From assembly GCA_021442155.1 (NCBI GenBank), contig CM038215.1, positions 3,992,976 to 4,056,975 on the forward strand: a stretch of 64,000 nt of DNA, in the 5' to 3' direction. The stretch's first letter is position 1; each line of letters begins with the position of its first letter. Below are positions 33,336 to 45,245 of the stretch, piece by piece. A model generated the notes under the pieces. The model did not search any database. It was given only the letters and a program-made list of their open reading frames with translations, and had not been told where the DNA came from. The translations under genes and the position numbers were made by a program. The DNA comes from Cymbidium sinense. Lineage: Eukaryota; Streptophyta; Magnoliopsida; Asparagales; Orchidaceae.

Positions 33336-36300
33336 CTTCTTTTAGATAGTTGGAAGGTGGATGCTCCAAAGGCTTCACATGGTGCATAAGATGAGATCTT
33401 ATGACCAATGCTCATCTAATCCCCATAATAATCATTCCAAAATCCTAATTTAATTGCAAAAAAAAAGGAAAAGTAAATCTAGCTAACACAAAAATAGAGA
33501 TTAGCTAAACAAAATGCACAAAATCTCAAGCATGTATATTGGACTTATCACCCCACATGGATGAATAAGTCCACCTATTGGATTATGCTTATCTTTTGCA
33601 CAATAAAAGCATTTATATTTTTATTTATCATAATCCCCTAGATAATGGTTAGACTAAGATCTACCATTCATTTCATTTGCTAACATCTAGACTAAAACAT
33701 ATATCACAAAAACAAAGCATCAAACCATGTCATCCTAAACCCTAAGTAGTGACTTAGCTAAGTGTGTTGTTTGTTTTTGTGCTATTTGGAATTTTCTAAG
33801 TGTGAAGCATGTTCAACTTAGAGGAGGATTTCATTTAAATTTAATCATTTTGGATTGATTTTATTTTTATGTTTTGATTGGGTTTAAGTGAATCCTTCAA
33901 TTGATTACTAAGTTATAAATAGAGGGAAGAGAACTTCTCTTTCCTTCCTTCTTAATTTCTAAAGTGGATTCATGTTTTGGTTTTTTAGTGAATTTATTTA
34001 ATGTGTGTTTTAATCCTAAGTTTAGATGAACTAAACAAACTTATTCAAAAGAAAGGCATTTTAAGATTAAGTAAAATGAACTAAATTCACAAAACATACA
34101 TCACTTCATTTCTTTCCCAACATGTATAACATGCATATGAATGAGTCCTAAGCATATCTACACATACAAATGGGAATGTTTAACACACTTCATGATGCAT
34201 GCTAAGCAATTCATTTAAGAAAATTTGAATGTTTATGATGCATGATTTTCATTAAGTAAAGGGGTTTCTTATCCAACTTTCACATGCATATGAATGTATG
34301 AAAGGAATGAGTATGATGCCATTGTTAAGGTGTGGGTGGACCTACTTATACTTAAAGTCTCATACCGGGGTTGTCCAGACTAATATACCACTTTCCTTAA
34401 ATACAAGCATGCGTATAAAAGAAATGAATGGAAAAGAAGGAATGCAAAAGTTTATGTTGGTTGATTTATTTTTTTTATGCAATTTATGTACAAGTATGGG
34501 TATCCTTCTTAAGTAATAGCATATGAATGAATAGGATGTGGAATTAGGCAAGTGTTAGGTTCTTTTCAAATGAACTATACACTTTATCAAATCTATTCAA
34601 AATTATGCTAAAGAGAGGAGAAGGAAAACCTTCACTAAGAACATCCTTATATTTTACTCACATGCAAACTTATAAGTAAGATATAAGTAACACACATTCA
34701 GTTTTGATAATTGATTCATATATTTTGAAAATAATTTGGATTTAATAGTGATAATAGCCACTCATATTCTTACTTTTCCAAGAAATCATTTTCATTTTAA
34801 ATTTGATTTTTGAAAAGAATGGATGCATGAAGTCATAAGACATACATGTTTAACATGTTGCAAAAGAAGTAAAGCAATGAAAGAATGTGAACACATTCAC
34901 TTTAATTAATTCTTAATGACAATCTTATGAAATAAGAAAGCTTAAAGAAAATCAAAGTTTATTTAATGTAATTTTTGTTTGATTTTGAATTTGATTTAAT
35001 TTTAAAAATATAAAGTGAGTTTTCTATTCCTAACCCATTCCCACATGTGTTTAATATTTTTGTTTAATTTTTAGATGATTAGATTCATTTTATATTTTGA
35101 TTAGGTTGTATGAATTAAACATGTTATTTACACACCACCTTAGCATAGTTAATCAAATAATTATGAGCCAATGAGATGACATAAAATCACAAGGAATTTA
35201 AATTTGCAATGCACCTAGAAATAAAGGGCCTAATGCAATTTGGCTCATGATTAATGATTAATTAAGCTAAGGGTTTAACAAATTTCAACCCTCACACACA
35301 TATGAATTCCTTAATTGAACTTAGGTTCTTAAACACCTAAGCATCTACTCCAAGTAGATTAATTGAGTTCTAGAAAGTTTTAGAATTTTAAGAAATTAAT
35401 TAAGAGGGTAATTAGTGAATTAGCTCTTAATTAAGAGAGGATTAAGAAAGAAAAGGGGGTTTAAGCTTAGGATAAATGCCCCATAATTATTCTTTAAACC
35501 TCCCATTCATTGAAACAGACCTTAATCAACTTCAGCAAAGGATTAACCCACTAATTAAATTCTTAGTTATCCTTAATTACATTAAGGGGTAATTAGTAAA
35601 TGAATTAGCAATTTTCCCAATTAAGCCAGTAATAAATCCCAAGAAAATTACAGAAGGTAGACATCATCCCCCCAAATACACTCAAGAGTTTGAGATTATT
35701 AATTGGATTAATTAGGGGTAATTAAATTAAGATTTCTAATGAAAGACAAATTTAGAGTAAAGATGTATTCAAAATTTATAAAATTAATTTTAGAATATTC
35801 TATGTTCAATTATCTTTCTAATGCAATTTATTTTATATTTTTTTTTTTCTAGGTTGAGATATAAATTTTAGAAGTTTAGGAAGTAATTAATCAAATAAAC
35901 CTTAATTAATTCCCTAATCACTATTACATGCGACACGACCTTTGGTGCACTTTGATTGGCTTGTTGCATCGTAGTCCGCATGGTAGCGGCTTCTGCCTTT
36001 GCCTCATCCATCAAGGATCGGACAGTTGAGATTAAAGCCACCATTTAGAGGAGATAAAATGAATTATAAAATGTGATTTAATCTTGGCTGTCCATCCAAA
36101 ATGTGCGGATGGATGGCCAGAGATCCACCCTATTCTTCCCTGTGGAAAAATGGAGATCGTTCACTTTTAAAGAGATGATCCGAGCTCAATTGAGCTTGAA
36201 TTGGATTGAAAATCAACCCACTAAACCTAATGGAAAGCACATCTAACAATCAAAATTCCATGAGATCAAAATTGCTTTCACAAAGCTCCACACCACATTG

Positions 36301-36721
36301 AGTTTAATGGTCAAAAAATGGCATACCTCACCGGAGGTGATCATCGGCACTCAATTCCCTTGGAGAAGCTTCGTCTAGTTGAGACAAAGCTTTGGTGAAA
36401 GTTTTAGCTCTTGAGGTTGAGTGGATGGCTCTATGGACCAACTCCTCCTCCAAGTGAGCTCAACTTTGATTGAATTGGATCCTCCCTTGCCTTTGGAGCT
36501 TGGGAAAGAGCTTGGGCAAGCTCAACTTGACTCTCTGATGGAGTGTGCAAAGTGAAATTGGTTGATATTGAGTATTGGCTAAGTTCAAAATCCTATGGAG
36601 CTCCCCATTTTCACCTTGTGAAAATTGAGAAGATGAAGTTGGCAAGTGCTTGAGGGGCTTGGGATCACTAAAAGCCTCCTGCTTCCTCACACTCAATGGG
36701 AACTAAAGATTCAAATGAATT

Positions 36722-36742
36722 AGGGGGAATATATCTCCCCCT
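36722..36742. promoter_or_regulatory. TATA-centred palindrome of element B 3' LTR
   Basis: AGGGGGA, ATATA, TCCCCCT: arms of seven bases, one mismatch towards the centre, with an ATATAT core. It is about 2.6 kb from the LTR start on the minus strand. A core-promoter role is inferred. Confidence 0.45.
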
Positions 36743-38344
36743 TTGGCAATCAGATGGCCGAGAAGGGAGAGCCATTTTGATCTAATTGAGCATAGGCAGT
36801 GGGTTTGTTAGGCCATTTAGGCTATCCTTGAGTTCATTTTAGGCTGGGAGTGGATTGGAGTGGCCATGTGCTCAAAACAAGTGGGAAGAGGTTTGCCATG
36901 TGGCCATTTCAAGCCATGTGCTCGGTCTAGCCATATGGTTGAGTTGGGCTGACCCAAACCCATTGGGTTGGGTGCACCACCCTCCCTAGGGTTCACTTGA
37001 TCCACTAGGAGAGTATCAAGTAGGTATGAATAGGGTTTGACCAAATTCAAAGTAGAATTGGCCAAAATTTGTTCTATGGCCTAGAGGTAAAATGGTCATT
37101 TGGCTGATTTTTCAATTTGGATATGTTGGGTATGTTGAGAAAATAGGTTTAGCCAAGTTTCATTGGATTTGGAATTCATTTGGTATGATTTGGCTCATGT
37201 TGACCCATTTAGGTCAAAATGGGTCAACTTAGGTCAAGTTGACCAATTGGTCAAATTGCGTCAAACCAAGGGTTGGGTCAAGTTCATATGACCATTTGAA
37301 ATGTTTTAGTGGCTTTGGTTTGATTCAATTTGGTTTAGGTTTGAATTTGGTTCATATGACTTCATTTAGGTCAAATGGGTCAAGTTGACCAATTTGACCC
37401 ATTTGACTTATTTAAGCTAGGTCATGGGTAGGTTTAGGTTTGGTTAGTCATATGAAGTGGATTTGTATCTTTGTTTCCAATCAATTTTGGTTATGTTTGA
37501 ATTTGCCCAACATGACCTTTAGGTCAAGTTGGGTTCAAAATTGTTAGCCTAGGTTAGGTCTAATTGAAGCTTTGGTCAAGTTCAATAAGTGATTTGGAAT
37601 GAACTTGACCCATTGGTTTCAATCAATTTGGCTTAGATCATGTTTTGACACATTTTGACTTTTTAGGTCAAGTTGGGTCAAGGGTGGATTGGCTAGGTTT
37701 GACTTGGTCAAGTTCAAACATATGTCATGAATGAACTTAGATCAATAGTTTCAATCAATTTGGCCTATGGTGGATTTTGGCTATGTTGGGTTTCATTTTG
37801 GCTAAGTGTTGACTTGGTCTTAGGACTTGGTTTGACCCAATTTGATTGATTGATCATCTCATGATGATTGTTGATCATGATGAGGCATAGGTGAGTTTGA
37901 TCCAATTTGGTTAGGATTAGAATTTGGCTCATAAGGGTACTTTAGGTCACTTTGGGTCAAGTGAGCCTGTAGGTCAAATGGCTTGGTCAAAGCTTGATTT
38001 GAGTTTGATTGAACTTGTATATGGACTTATGATTGAAATATAAATCCATTTTACAAGTGGTTTGAAGTCAAATAGATTTTGATTCATTTGACAATTTCAA
38101 ATTCAAAGGGTGAACATGAGATGGATTTTGACTTGATGATTTTGAATTGAGTTTTGGTTAAGTGATTGAGGTTTGTATTTATATTTGGATTCATGATTGA
38201 AGGATTGATTGAATCATGAAGAAAAATCAAGAGTTTGGCTTGATTTGAAGTTGATTTGGCTAAGTTCAAGATTTTGACTTGAAAGGCTTAGGTTGGATTT
38301 TGAATGAGTTTGAGTTTGATTTTTGGAAGTGGTTTTAATTGTTT

Positions 38345-38990
38345 AAATTTATATTTCATTTATATATGTGAATATAAATGAGAATATAAATGGATTATGA
38401 GAAAATTTCATGGATTTGAAGTGATTTGATCATGATCTAGGCTAAGTCTTTAAGAGGAAATTAAGGGACTTAGACAAGATTTGGAATTTGGAGCTTGAAT
38501 TTTGAATTTAATTTGATTGATTTGAATTTTATTTCATTTATATATGTGTATATAAATGAGAATATAAATGAGTTATGAGAAAATCTCATGAGTTTGAATT
38601 GATTTGATCATGATCTAAGTCTTTAAGAGGAAATTTAAAGGACTTAGGAAATTTTGGAGTTTTGGATTTGATTTTGAGTTTAGTTTGATTGATTTGAATT
38701 TATATTTCATTTATATATGTGAATATAAATGAGAATATCAATGAGTTATGAGAAAATCTCATGAGTTTGAATTGATTTGAAGATGATTTTGGATAAGTCC
38801 TTAAGAGAAAATTAAGGACTTAAGAATGATTTTGAATTAGGAATTTGAATTTTGGATTTAGTTTGATTGAGTTAAATTTATATTTCATTTATATATGTGA
38901 ATATAAATGAGAATATAAATGAGTTATAAGAAAATTTCAAGGATTTGATTTGATTTGAAGATGATTTTGGCTAAGTCCTTAAGATAGGAT
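38345..38990 (-). repeat. Four tandem subrepeats of about 176 bp in element B 3' LTR
   Basis: TTTCATTTATATATGTG starts at 38354, 38532, 38705 and 38883 (spacing 178, 173, 178). Each unit also has AATATAAATGAGAATATAAA, a GAGAAAATCTC dyad and GGACTTAGG-like sequence. Conservation between units is high, unlike the diverged surroundings. Confidence 0.8.
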
Positions 38991-39315
38991 TAAGGACTTA
39001 AGAAAAATTTGGAATTTCAAATTTCATTCATGGGTTTCAATCATGGATTTCAATCATATGGAATTGATTTTAGTTTGGAGAAAATCAAATAAGATTGATT
39101 TGGAGTTTGACTTGAAGGATGGAAGGTGAGGAGTAGTTCAAGCTAAGGGTAGGCAAATTTTCCTAACACCCCAAAATGACTTATTCATATGGCTAACTCT
39201 TATGTCTCGGCTGGTGTCCACCTAATCACTAGATGTGTCTTGGGACTAAGGATATCTTAAAGTCTAAGTTCCTAAGATAGAGGGTTGAGAGCTCATTCTA
39301 AAAATGAGGTCAATA

Positions 39316-41560
39316 AAGGGCCCAATAGGTGTGGTGTGACGACAAGGAACCATTGGTAGACAAAATGATCAACAACAGAATGATCACAAGCAGTAACATA
39401 AATAGTCTATCCTTAACCCAAGGTGTAGAAAGAATGTAGAGCTTAGTGCAGTGTGGCTCTACTTATGTCAAGGACATAAAAGAGGGAAGGAGGAATCCAC
39501 TAGGGATAGAGTGTGAACCTCAGGTTCAAGTCATCCACAAGGGGATGAGAGGTTTTATTTGATTTAAGTCTCACTGAGGAGAAATTTCCACTAGGGAAGA
39601 GGGTTGAATTTGTTTTTATTTTTAGATTTAGGATTTTAAGATGGGCCCTGTTGGTTTGCGATGGATCGCACTGAGTAGGGGCCATAGAGGCCTAGACCTA
39701 ACTCAAATTTACCAATCCAAATGGGTAGTCTACTAAACATGTAGTAGTACTAGACAACCAAAGGGATGCCTTTTGGTATGCAATAGTTATACTAGGAAGA
39801 AAGCATAGTAGACTTACATCCTCCAAAGTAGAGACCAGTTGTTGGGGTAATCTATGGGCAAGGTAATAGATTGAACCCAACCTAGGGCTGACTATTGAGT
39901 GAATGCCAAGGGGACTTAGATCAACTCAAAGATAGTCAAGATTGATTTCATTTTTTAGATTTACTTTGATGGATTTCATTGGTTTGTGATGAACTGCACT
40001 GAGTAGGGGCCATGGAGGCATAGACCTAACTCATATTTACCAATCCAAAGGGAGTAGCTTCCCAGCCGATGGGAGAACTATCCACCAAAGGAGTGCCTTT
40101 CAGTTTGCAATGATCAATTGAATGGAAGAAAGCTCGGGGACTCACATCTTCCACTACAAAAGACCACTTGGGTGATCGATTGCTTTGGGCAACAAATCAA
40201 ACCCAACCTAAGGCTGCCCGTCAATTTGCAATAATCATGCTAGAAAGAATGTGTCATAGTCTTACATCTTCCAAAGTAGAATGATTGCTAAGGTAACCTA
40301 CTTATGGCAAAATAGATTGAACATGACCTAAGGGAGACTATGGAGTGAGTGCCATCCCAGGGACTTATCTCAACTCAGGTAGTTGACCAATTCCTATAGA
40401 GAGTTCTACTGACACTGCCCTAAAGATAAGATGTTTGCTTGGGAAAGGGGCCCTTTAGAGGCTTAAATTCCTAATCCATAAGTGAATTAAATTTGTTTTT
40501 TTGTTTAGTTTTTTTATCATGGGCCTTGTTAGTTTGCGAGGGATCAAACTGAGAAGGAGCTTATATCAGCCTAGACCTATCTCAGATTTACTGAACTAAG
40601 GGAGATTTTGCACATCCACTGAACAAATTCTCCAACCACAGGGGTGGCTACTAGGAAAGGGGGATTGTCCAATCCAAAAGTAACCTGGGTAGTATCTAAA
40701 TGGGGTCACAAAGAATGTGATCCAAATAGAGTGCCCGCATGGGATGGGGCCGCTAAGGGCTTAATCCAAAACCTTGGAGGAGATGACATGGCTAGTCATA
40801 TATCCAATAGGTGTTGTGTCCACTCAAGGAGAAAGTGGGACTCATATCGCGAGTGGTATATCCACCGGGTGAGTTCTTGTCACAAGATAGCAAACATCAA
40901 ACCTAGGTGCTGTAACAATTGCCTAGGAAGAAAGCTTGGGGACTCACATCCTCTTATAGCAAAATTGATTGCTGGGATAGTCTATCTTTAGCTCGTCAGG
41001 TGCCATCCAACCTAGGGTGACTACTGCGTTAATGCCATTGGGGGGACTTATATCAGCTCAAATATAGTCAAGAGGAAAGGAGTGTTTGGGGGACTTATCC
41101 TAAATCTCGAATATACTTGAACTAGTTAGATCATGATGATTAGTTCAAGAAGAAAGCACAGGTACTCACATCTTCTTAAACAAAATCAACACGAGGTAGC
41201 TTCTTGGTTGGGCATGGTCAAGTTGCAGCTCACACCACCAACAGTTGCTAATAGAAATGAGGAGTGCCTCTGGTTGCTCACATCAAATAGCTCAGATAAT
41301 TGTGTGCTGTTATGAAAGGAATAGATGCCATGGGGACTCTTACACACTTAAACACTGGATGGATTAAAAAAATGGCAATTTAAGAAATGGATTTGTTACA
41401 AAATCTAATTTTTTGTTGTTATAAAACATATTTCTCAATAAATTCTAATTATTTCATGTTTTTTAAGGATGATCATTTTGAGATATGGGTTTCCCTTTAC
41501 AACAAAAAGGATAAGATTATTTAAATTCTTTGACATGACCTTAATTGATTTAACTGCCTA
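39316..41560 (-). repeat. 3' untranslated region of element B, tandem-repeat rich
   Basis: Non-coding region between integrase end and LTR start. The unit beginning with a GGTTTGCGATGGATC-type word followed by CACTGAGTAGGGGCCAT recurs near 39640, 39974 and 40522. Inside the units are AAAGCATAGTAGACTTACATC or GGGACTCACATC phrases at 39797, 40138, 40245 and 40937. The region aligns with that of element A over its length. A 115-residue ORF on the plus strand (40644-40991) is a chance opening in this repeat. The right end (41345-41560) is AT-rich unit-free sequence next to the integrase stop. Confidence 0.75.
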
Positions 41561-42490
41561 TTTCATGACAATTGGTCTCATAGACTAACACAAGTTCTCT
41601 ACTCAAAAAGACAAGAGGACCAGGCTTGTGAGCTTGAATCATTTTGCTTTATACAACTTAGTTGGCATGCCTTAGGCAACTCCTCCAAACCTTCAAGCTC
41701 TTATAACCTTAACTTTACATTTTGCTCTATAGTGATCTTACTGCCCAATGTTATCCTTAGTGATGGGAGTTAAACTTCTAAAGGTAGGATAGCTTTGGAA
41801 CCATACACTAAGGAAAATGGGGTAGACTGAGTTGGAGTTTGATATGTGCGGTAGGACAAGGCTTCAACCAATTGCACTTCATTTATTATCGTCAAGAGTA
41901 TTCTTTAATATATCTGGATGGGAGTTTTGTTGAATGCTTGCTAAGCCATTTGCTGGGATATGGTTGATGAGTATCTATCTGTTTCTGGTTGATCTTTGCT
42001 TTTGAATGCGTACCATTATCATATAATTTGAGGCACCCAAACTTATATCGATATGGTTCTTCTTGAAACACATCTTTGGTATGACCTCTGAGTGGGATTG
42101 CCTCCGCTCACTTGGAAAAGTAGTTGGTGGCAGTTAAGATGAATGATGCCCTTGGAAGAAGGAGGATTAGACCACAATAATGTACACTCACATGGCCATG
42201 AGGCTAATATAGGGTGTAGAATGTTGGGTGGTTGGTGGAGGACCACACCATGTACCTGACACTAATGGCATATCCTAGCTACATCCATGCAGTTTGCAAT
42301 CATCAAAGGCTAATAGTATCCTAGCCTCTTGATCTTTGTCTTCATCTTCAGACAAGATTGATGCACTCTACATAGACCTGAATGTACTTCAATTACAATG
42401 CCATGGGCTTTTTTGTTAAGAATCACAATGCATGGTGCAATCAAGAGAGCATAGAGGAGCTCTCTATTTCACGATGTTATGACCTTTCTT
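41561..42490 (-). pseudogene. Integrase pseudogene (element B)
   Basis: On the minus strand the order is as in element F: ELLYALL-like start (42460), a zinc-binding remnant with CH-stop-CQ at about 42260-42275, NPPSSKG of the core (42160), then a short, badly deleted core, WAYRT-like sequence near 41860, SLVYGSKAILPLEV-like sequence near 41800, and the C-terminal KAKMIQAHKP region (41620-41660). The first catalytic Asp region is destroyed (CECTLLW replaces WGxDxxG). Several internal deletions relative to F and A shorten it by more than 100 bases. Confidence 0.75.
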
Positions 42491-42629
42491 AAGATAGTTT
42501 CGGTGTTCAAATAATCTATGAATGGTTGCCTCAATCCAGCTCCTTGTCCATTTTGCAATGGTAACCTCCCTTCAAGAAAAACTCTCTATGAGTTCAACAT
42601 CAATAAGGGATAGGACTTGTCTATTTTGG

Positions 42630-42995
42630 ACCCTTATTGAAATGGACTCATCTTCTAGATATGTATTCTTTGGCAAGTTTGAAAGCATCTACTACTGGTT
42701 CTCTGAACCTTGTAGATGGTGATATCAAGAATTTGGGGCCGCTTCATGGTATACTGTGGTAATGATGAAGCTTGGGTTTGAGAACCATGTAGGACGGCAA
42801 TCGGTTGAAGACCAACTAAGAATCCCCAAAGATGTTGATGCTTGACACGATGACTAACTAACTCATCATCATGCACAAGTTGTTATGATTGAAAAGATAG
42901 TATGAGAATCTCATCACATCACGGTCTAGAGTTAAGAGAACTATTCCTACCCCTACCTTTCTTTGGAGAATAGATCATGGTGCTTCCCCTTTGTG
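42630..42995 (-). pseudogene. Second, archaeal-type RNase H (element B)
   Basis: Minus-strand reading gives DGAAFFHKGEAP (42995), KVGVGIVLLT, RDVMRFSYYL and, after a gap, INIFGDS-LVFNRL, VLKPKLHHYH, then FREPVVDAFKLAKEYIS (42640). Blocks and order match the second RNase H of element F (VGIVLLT, HHYHKYTMELL). The open stretch 42876-42655 covers its middle in another frame. Frame changes and a stop inactivate it. Confidence 0.7.
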
Positions 42996-43229
42996 AAAAA
43001 AAGCTGCACCATCAAAATATATCTCCCATTAGCGGTTGCTAGCCTCCCTTAAGTTCATGGTTTGTTCATCGTGAGATCATCACTAAGCAGAATCATAAAA
43101 GTGGGTGTGTTGCTAAGAAATCCACTTGCTCCTTTTTACCGAAGAATATGATATATCAAACTATGAGAGAATCATAGACTAGCATGCCAAACATTCGGAT
43201 AATGTTGTGTCATGTGGTACTATAATGGA

Positions 43230-43600
43230 TTTTTCGAAGATAAAGTTCACCTTATGAGAAAGCATATAATGTCATAGCTTTTGAGAGGCAAAGATCAAAG
43301 CTAGGTAATGTTTCTCAATAGGTGGGTAGTTTCGCGAATTAGATGATGGTCGAGGTAGTAGAGAGCATTCTCCTTCCTTGATTAGCTTGGGCTGAGTGCC
43401 GAGAGTCATCATAGCGATGTAGAGGATGAGTGGCCGCCCGATAGGCTACTAGAACTACTTCATCAAATATTTGATGTCTTCAAAGGCATCGGTACTTATC
43501 ATCCCACTTGAACTTGGCATCCTTTTTGATAAGTCGGAATGGCTTGCATCTCCCTGATAGGTTGGAGATAAAGCATCTTAGATATGCCCACCATGCTTGG
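43230..43600 (-). pseudogene. RNase H domain (element B)
   Basis: The minus strand carries FQAWWAYLRCFISNLSGRC (43600-43545), KPFRLIKKDAKFKWDDKY, a frameshifted APLILYIA-like region near 43420, and the LPTY/IEKHYLALIFAS-like region at 43330-43280. The order is as in element F 8660-9060. Multiple frameshifts leave no ORF over 60 codons. Confidence 0.7.
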
Positions 43601-44375
43601 AAGGATCTGAGTTGAGTTAAACTCTTAGGAGGTGGCATTTCTAAGATAGCTTTGATCTTTTTAGGATCTATTTCTATTCCCTAGAGTAAAATAACAAACC
43701 CAAGGAATTTTTTTGAAGCCACTCTGAATGCATACTTCAGGGGATTCATTTTGAGGTTATATTATCTTAACTATTTGAAAACTACTCTCAAGTCAAAGAG
43801 GTGGTCTTCCTTTTCTCTGCTCTTGACTACTAGATCATCAATGTAGCACTCAACCTAATCATGGATGAGTTCGTTGAAGACCTGAGTCATAACCTGTTGG
43901 TATGTAGCACCAGTATTTTTAAGACCGAAACGCATGACCCTATAATAGAAGATTCCAATCGGGGTCGGAAAGTAGTGTTTCTTTCATCTTCAAGAGACAT
44001 CTTGATTTGGTTGTTGCCAGATGACCCATCCATGAAAGAGAAAATTGCATGAGATGAGGCAATGTCCACCATAATTTCTGGTATAGGAAGTGGAAACTCA
44101 TCCTTAGGACATGCTTTGTTTAAGTCCTTGAAATTGATGCATATGCAAATTTGGCTATTCTTCTTCTTAACTGGGATGACAATAGCTAACCAAGTAAGCT
44201 ATTTTTCTTTCCTGATGAAACCAACATCGATCAATTTCTTGACTTTAGAAATGACCTATTGTTTGATTTCTAATCATGTCTAATAGCAATATGTAGGATC
44301 TATTACTAATGGACTTCTCTTAACTCTCTTCAGTAATTTAAACTCAATCAATAGCTAACTAAGTCATTGGTTTCT
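43600..44375 (-). pseudogene. Reverse transcriptase pseudogene (element B)
   Basis: The minus strand reads VKKLIDVGFIRKEK (44230), LAIVIPVKKKNSQICICI, FKDLNKACPKDEFPLPIPEIMVDIASSHAIFSFMDGSSGNNQIKMSLEDERNTTF (about 44150 to 43970), then MRFGLKNTGATYQQVMTQVFNELI. The active site is coded as YIDD at 43834-43845, followed by DLVVKSREKEDHLFDLRVVF and NLKMNPLKYAF, FLGFV and IEIDPKKIKAI. It is better preserved than element F. Inactivating changes are a stop after RKEK, a frameshift near 43945 and stops near 43858 and 43780. Confidence 0.87.
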
Positions 44376-44378
44376 TCT

Positions 44379-45245
44379 TCATTTAACAAATTGATGTATG
44401 TATGCAGGATTTTCTTCATCGAGGTTGATTTCTTTAAGCTTGTCAATTGTTGAATGGATCTCCTCTTCAAATTTTGGAGGTGCATCCTTGATTAAGAGAT
44501 CATCTGGATCATGCGAGTTTTCTAAACACACATCCTCATAAGATTTGGGGGTGTGTGAAAAGAACATATTAGATTCCAAATGATTGGTAACAACTAAGTA
44601 GTAACCATCATCATCGACCGTACCAAATCCTAGTCCCTCTTGATTGTGCTTCCACCTTATATTATTCCATAGCTTTTCAAAGTACTCTAGCCTGTGCCTA
44701 GAAGATGTATGAGGAACTAAACCTTTATATATAAGATTATGAACACAAGGTGAGTAAAATTTAAATGGTAATTCCATTAATTCTTTAAATGTATCCTATT
44801 CAAGTTCTACATCAACTTCAGGACTTGAGGATGATGATCCCAAAAATACTCTCTTCGACTTCATATCACTGGAAGACTTAGGGACTTTCTTAACTACTAA
44901 ACCTTCAACTTTCTGAGATGTAAGTGAGGTTAGAGCTAAGTTTCCCAACTGCTACCTAATAGTCTCACATAAACCTGATTCAAATACTTTGCTTTGTCTG
45001 GAGGCCTATTCTTCATCTCTGTCTAGATCGAAAGTCACCTCCAATGGAACCCGTTGAGAGGGGTTGGTTGGTATACTAATCACATTGGACTCATCCTCTG
45101 AGCTGGATTCCATGTCTTTATGAATAGTAAGGTACTATGAACTGGAACATGACTTGTGTTGGTGTGGGATTGTGAAAATTTCCATAGGAATTAGCCTTCA
45201 AATCTGTGGAGAGAAAGAAAGGAAAGACCTATAAAAATCCATCTT
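44379..45245 (-). pseudogene. Linker between protease and reverse transcriptase (element B), 132-residue ORF
   Basis: The longest ORF of the window (44777-44379) gives FKFYSPCVHNLIYKGLVPHTSS and HRLEYFEKLWNN, then a Gly- and acid-rich stretch (GLGFGTVDDDGYYLV, DVCLENSHDPDDLLIK, APPKFEEEIHSTIDKLKEINL) with no known catalytic motif. The first part matches 7630-7730 of element F. Upstream (45060-44800) LEVTFDLDRDEE and further linker are readable with stops. The ORF ends just before the reverse transcriptase start. It is part of the Tat-type polyprotein; function unknown. On its 5' side it is severed from the protease by LTR-D. Confidence 0.7.

Larger units (their letters stand above)
31766..39315 (-). 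mobile_element. 3' LTR of element B (about 7.55 kb)
   Basis: Minus-strand LTR beginning at 39315 and ending near 31768. The left end is set by the start of similarity with the 5' LTR at 57292 (both begin GAATAAGATAT). Its landmarks are the GGTCAA-rich third (37140-38100), four subrepeats (38345-38990), the palindrome AGGGGGAATATATCTCCCC at 36722, the AT-rich TTAATTAA part (34900-35900), the TGTCCAGACTAATATACC segment (34373), and a TTCTTC pyrimidine tract (33280-33330). At 39311-39315 the terminal CAACA has become CAATA. It separates the integrase piece of element A from the 3' untranslated region of element B, the geometry expected for an insertion into A. Confidence 0.75.

Noticed and set aside
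40644..40991. 115-residue plus-strand ORF
   Set aside because: It is antisense in the tandem-repeat 3' untranslated region of element B, with no homologous open frame in element A.
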